DNA of 64,000 nucleotides from contig JANOCD010000063.1 in NCBI GenBank assembly GCA_031411995.1, forward strand, positions 1-64,000, in the 5' to 3' direction. The notes below the pieces were generated by a model. The model was not told where the DNA came from, ran no database searches, and was given only the letters and a program-made list of their open reading frames with translations. This document shows positions 61,739-64,000 of the stretch, piece after piece; within the stretch, counting starts at the first letter, position 1, and each line of letters starts with the position of its first letter. The stretch comes from Rudanella sp031411995. GTDB taxonomy: Bacteria > Bacteroidota > Bacteroidia > Cytophagales > Spirosomataceae. Position numbers and translations under genes: made by a program.

Positions 61739-61761
61739 TCCCGTTTGGGTGATACAAAGGT
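61739..61761 (-). promoter_or_regulatory. Conserved 23-nt promoter/leader block, copy 2
   Basis: Identical to 59418-59440 with GACCTTTG as the -7-like box. It lies 24 nt from operator site 3 and 61 nt upstream of the ATG. Confidence 0.7.
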
Positions 61762-61785
61762 CGCACATGGGGGAGGGGCTAATCC

Positions 61786-61803
61786 ATACAAACAAGTTTG
61801 TAT
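61786..61803. promoter_or_regulatory. Shared 18-bp palindromic operator, site 3
   Basis: ATACAAACAAGTTTGTAT: perfect 8-bp arms ATACAAAC / GTTTGTAT around AA. The most symmetric of the three sites. Confidence 0.8.
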
Positions 61804-62257
61804 ATTTCTGATTATGAGGTAAATGATTAAAATAAAACAGCCGCTCCGGTGGAATGGAGCGGCTTGGTCAATGGGTCAAACGGGTGTGTTGCCGGGGGCA
61901 GTCCCTTACTAATTTCCTATTTGGATTCCATTCGGTCCCGACGGTAAGTAAAACAGGAACTTCAACGTATCGGGCGTAGTGCCTCCGACCAGAAAATAAA
62001 AGACCACGTTGGTGTATTTATTCCGGCAGGCATAAGTGTCTTGTCCTGAAAGCAGTGGCCAGGAGCGTTTCTCACTACAACCGCGCGGGCGGCCCCGCAT
62101 CTTCGCCCTCACATGAGTTGTGGTTATTATGAGTCCGATCAGCCGTTGAAAAAGCACTGGAAACCCAAAGTTTACAAGGCCTCCAAGCCTGTTCAGAAGT
62201 AGGGTCAATTTGGCTAAGTCAGCGATTCAATATCTCCTTGTCAACATTCCATCAGGA
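61804..62257. other. Gene-poor stretch
   Basis: A GC hairpin (CCGCTCCGGTGGAATGGAGCGG, about 61841-61862) could terminate transcripts. A 99-codon minus-strand frame (61909-62208) has no convincing protein character except its last ~40 residues (NVVFYFLVGGTTPDTLKFLF). On the plus strand, 62113-62202 encodes a 29-residue Lys-rich frame (MSCGYYESDQPLKKHW...) that may be a gene tail. None is called as a gene. Confidence 0.4.
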
Positions 62258-62551
62258 TTAATTTTGAGCATGAATCACATATCCCAAAACTGACAACCGC
62301 AACGGCGGACCGTCTTTTTTCAGGATCGGACAAACGGTCAACGTTTTCCAGGACGGGTCATTGAAGTGAGTTGACTCGGCAAACCCCAGCCGGGAAGTAA
62401 TTTCTTTCACCGACAGGCCTGAGTTTTGTAACATGGCTTTCACTTCAGCGGTGGTCTTTTGGGCAATCCACGTACCGATTGGCTTGCCCGTTTTTTTAAT
62501 TACCGTGCTGAGGTAGTTTGGTCTACCACCGGTATCAATGAAATTTCTCAA
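62258..62551 (-). pseudogene. Remnant of an AraC-family regulator
   Basis: Residues RPNYLSTVIKKTGKPIGTWI, then MLQNSGLSVKEITSRLGFAE and STHFN, are the two helix-turn-helix units of an AraC/XylS C-terminal domain. The expected continuation (FFKRHTG...P..YR) is missing: after THFN the sequence becomes unrelated. The sensor domain upstream is also absent, with a stop (TAG) just before the TTG at 62551. I see no frame that restores either end. Confidence 0.7.
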
Positions 62552-62903
62552 CTACTTACCTGATGTTAAACAAGTTGACCGGTTCTCGAACATCAGTCAT
62601 CAACCCCCACACTTAGGGTTAATGAGTAAAGGACAGTGATCCGATCTTAACAAGTATCAAACCGCTCCTTGACTGGCATCATAGTTATCAAGGGGGTGCC
62701 CGCTTAGCTTTGCTGATGTGGTAGATCATTCCCGCTGAGCAGGTTGAACCTTTTGACTCACTCCCGCCATGCACAGTCTGTTCCGTATTCACGGAGGTAA
62801 TTAATTCACAGATTGGGGCCTGATGATAGAACCCAACGCCCGGCAACGGCAATACAACCTCACAGTTAATAAATTCGGTGTTTAATCTTAAATAACCACG
62901 TTT
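62552..62903. other. Gap upstream of the barrel gene
   Basis: About 350 nt without a convincing ORF, terminator or -7 box. It may contain the rest of the decayed AraC gene, but I could not read it in any frame. Confidence 0.4.
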
Positions 62904-63632
62904 ATGAAAAGCAATGTAATAGTACCCATTTTAGCCGCTTGCCTTTTGAGTATAGGTTTCGTGCAGGCACAGTCAACTAATGCTCCCAGTACTGAAAGAA
63001 CACCGGAATCTGGAGCAATAGTCACAACCAGATCCGAAGACCGATCGTCTTATCAGGCAGTCCCAACAGAGACAAAACGGACAAAATTCGGCTACAAGAA
63101 TTTCGCTTTTGGTCTCTACGGTGGTTTGAACTCGACCAAACTCATGAGTGAGAACAACAACGGAGAGAATGCTGGGCGCGTAGGCTACCAGGCCGGCTTC
63201 TTTGCGCGCGGGGGCGGTCGTTTCTTCGGACAGATCGGGGCCGAATACTTTGCATCGAGTTCAACTTACTTTTCAGAGGGCGACGGACTTACACCTAGTC
63301 AGATTCGGGATCGGATCGATATCCGCTACATTCAGGTGCCTGTTTACGTAGGTGTCAAACTGCTTGAATCCGAACGGGGCATATCGGCTATCCGGCTACA
63401 GGTGGGCGGTGAATATGCTAATCGCATTAGCTCCAGCAGCGGAGAGTTCAACCTGAGTAATTCGGAAATTAAAAGTGGCACCTTCAACGCACTGGGGCAG
63501 TTAGGCTTTGATATTGGCCCGCTTTTGATTGATTTAACGTATCATCATGGTCTCAGCGATGCCATTAAAGGCTCAAGCTTCAATGGGTCAACCCGTCGTA
63601 TTGTAAGTGCCAGCGTCGGCTTAAAGTTTTGA
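62904..63632 (+). CDS. PorT-like outer-membrane beta-barrel protein
   Basis: A 242-residue protein with signal peptide (IVPILAACLLSIGFVQAQ), a Ser/Thr-rich stretch to about residue 60, then a barrel (FGLYGGLNSTKLMSENNNGE, YQAGFFARGGGRFFGQIGAE, IRYIQVPVYVGVKLLESERG) ending SASVGLKF with terminal Phe. Function unknown, as for most members. Confidence 0.78.
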   Translation: MKSNVIVPILAACLLSIGFVQAQSTNAPSTERTPESGAIVTTRSEDRSSYQAVPTETKRTKFGYKNFAFGLYGGLNSTKLMSENNNGENAGRVGYQAGFFARGGGRFFGQIGAEYFASSSTYFSEGDGLTPSQIRDRIDIRYIQVPVYVGVKLLESERGISAIRLQVGGEYANRISSSSGEFNLSNSEIKSGTFNALGQLGFDIGPLLIDLTYHHGLSDAIKGSSFNGSTRRIVSASVGLKF

Positions 63633-63793
63633 ACCTCAATCGGGCTACTGATCTGGTTACAATGATGCTTTGATCAATGGTGTGGTGATGTCAGGGCGGG
63701 TGTTATCAGGCTGATAACTAACCGGTACCATGTGCAAGCCGGGGTAGAGAGAGCGGCCATCTTTGTCGCACAGAAAACCAATAAACAAGCAAC

Positions 63794-64000
63794 ATGATGA
63801 CAGCAACAATGCCTCAGATGGCGGTGACGGGTGCGGCTTCTGTGAACCTGACCCACGGTACGCCCATTATAGCCAATGGCCTGCTGCTGTTTGCCATCCT
63901 TTTCGTGTCGGCCTGCTCGCAATCCCCAACGACAATGCCGATGATTACCTATCCTGAAACCAAGCGCATCAATGTCGTCGAGAAACATTTCGGGCAGACG
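63794..64000 (+). CDS. 5' end of a prolyl oligopeptidase-family (S9) lipoprotein
   Basis: An open frame from ATG 63794 runs off the window. It encodes a signal with a lipobox (LLLFAILFVSAC-S), so the mature protein would be a lipoprotein, followed by YPETKRINVVEKHFGQT, the usual N-terminal motif of S9A prolyl oligopeptidases (YPxTxxxDVVDxYxG). Only 69 residues are visible. MTATMPQ one codon later is an alternative start. The catalytic domain lies to the right of the window. Confidence 0.75.
   Translation, partial: MMTATMPQMAVTGAASVNLTHGTPIIANGLLLFAILFVSACSQSPTTMPMITYPETKRINVVEKHFGQT

Noticed and set aside
61909..62208. 99-codon minus-strand frame
   Set aside because: First half looks non-protein-like; only the last ~40 residues resemble a secreted-protein tail, too little to call a gene.
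1..64000. Prophage, insertion sequence or integrative element
   Set aside because: No transposase, integrase, phage structural gene or direct-repeat-flanked attachment site at the tRNA genes was found.

Overview
The window looks like chromosome from a Bacteroidota bacterium of the Cytophagales (Spirosoma/Fibrella-like). The evidence is PorT-type and porin_10-type outer-membrane barrels, HU-CCDC81/SPOR and Bat-type proteins, promoters of the Bacteroidota form (TTTG or TTG, about 19-20 nt, TAnnTTTG), weak Shine-Dalgarno sites and several probable GTG or TTG starts. The family assignment is inferred; no rRNA gene is present.

Layout. 1-8.3 kb: tail of an unknown gene, a secreted M61 peptidase, then a tight TPR / beta-barrel / HU-SPOR envelope operon. 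8.3-13.4 kb: rpiB facing zwf-pgl, followed by a B12-binding radical SAM protein. 13.4-17.4 kb: DUF937-OmpA protein and the pheS-xseA-xseB operon. 17.4-21.4 kb: two stand-alone LytTR regulators, a PorT-like barrel and radA. 21.4-28.6 kb: sugar transporter, glycerate kinase, alpha/beta hydrolase, NuiA-like nuclease inhibitor, DUF937 protein, menC and lpxK. 28.7-37.3 kb: large porin, a probable zeta-type toxin-antitoxin pair, AddB-like nuclease, a small accessory cluster including a gene broken by an in-frame amber codon, and cobT. 37.4-46.4 kb: secreted protein, three tRNAs (Ser-Pro-Arg), BatB/BatC-like pair, thiolase, purC, STAS protein overlapping RNase Z, cdaA, a barrel and a DUF4332 protein. 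46.4-55.3 kb: UDP-xylose synthesis (ugd-uxs), acyl-CoA dehydrogenase, LuxC-like reductase, ferredoxin, porin and amt. 55.4-64 kb: envelope and secreted proteins, M28 peptidase, flavin monooxygenase, a gene-poor decayed stretch with an AraC remnant, a barrel, and the start of a prolyl oligopeptidase lipoprotein.

Most genes are ordinary housekeeping and envelope functions. Two non-coding layers stand out. First, three separate envelope or secreted-protein genes in the 55-62 kb region share an 18-bp palindrome (ATACAAAC-NN-GTTTGTAT type) exactly 24 nt upstream of an AnnTTTGTA -7-like box. This looks like a small undescribed regulon. Second, short gaps are filled with palindromic elements. Four with different arms have loops of exactly 13 nt, and they abut or enter genes: one encodes the last codons of menC, one abuts the purC start, and one sits inside the tRNA cluster. 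A related pair of 75-bp elements lies directly before rpiB and xseA and is open in frame with both.
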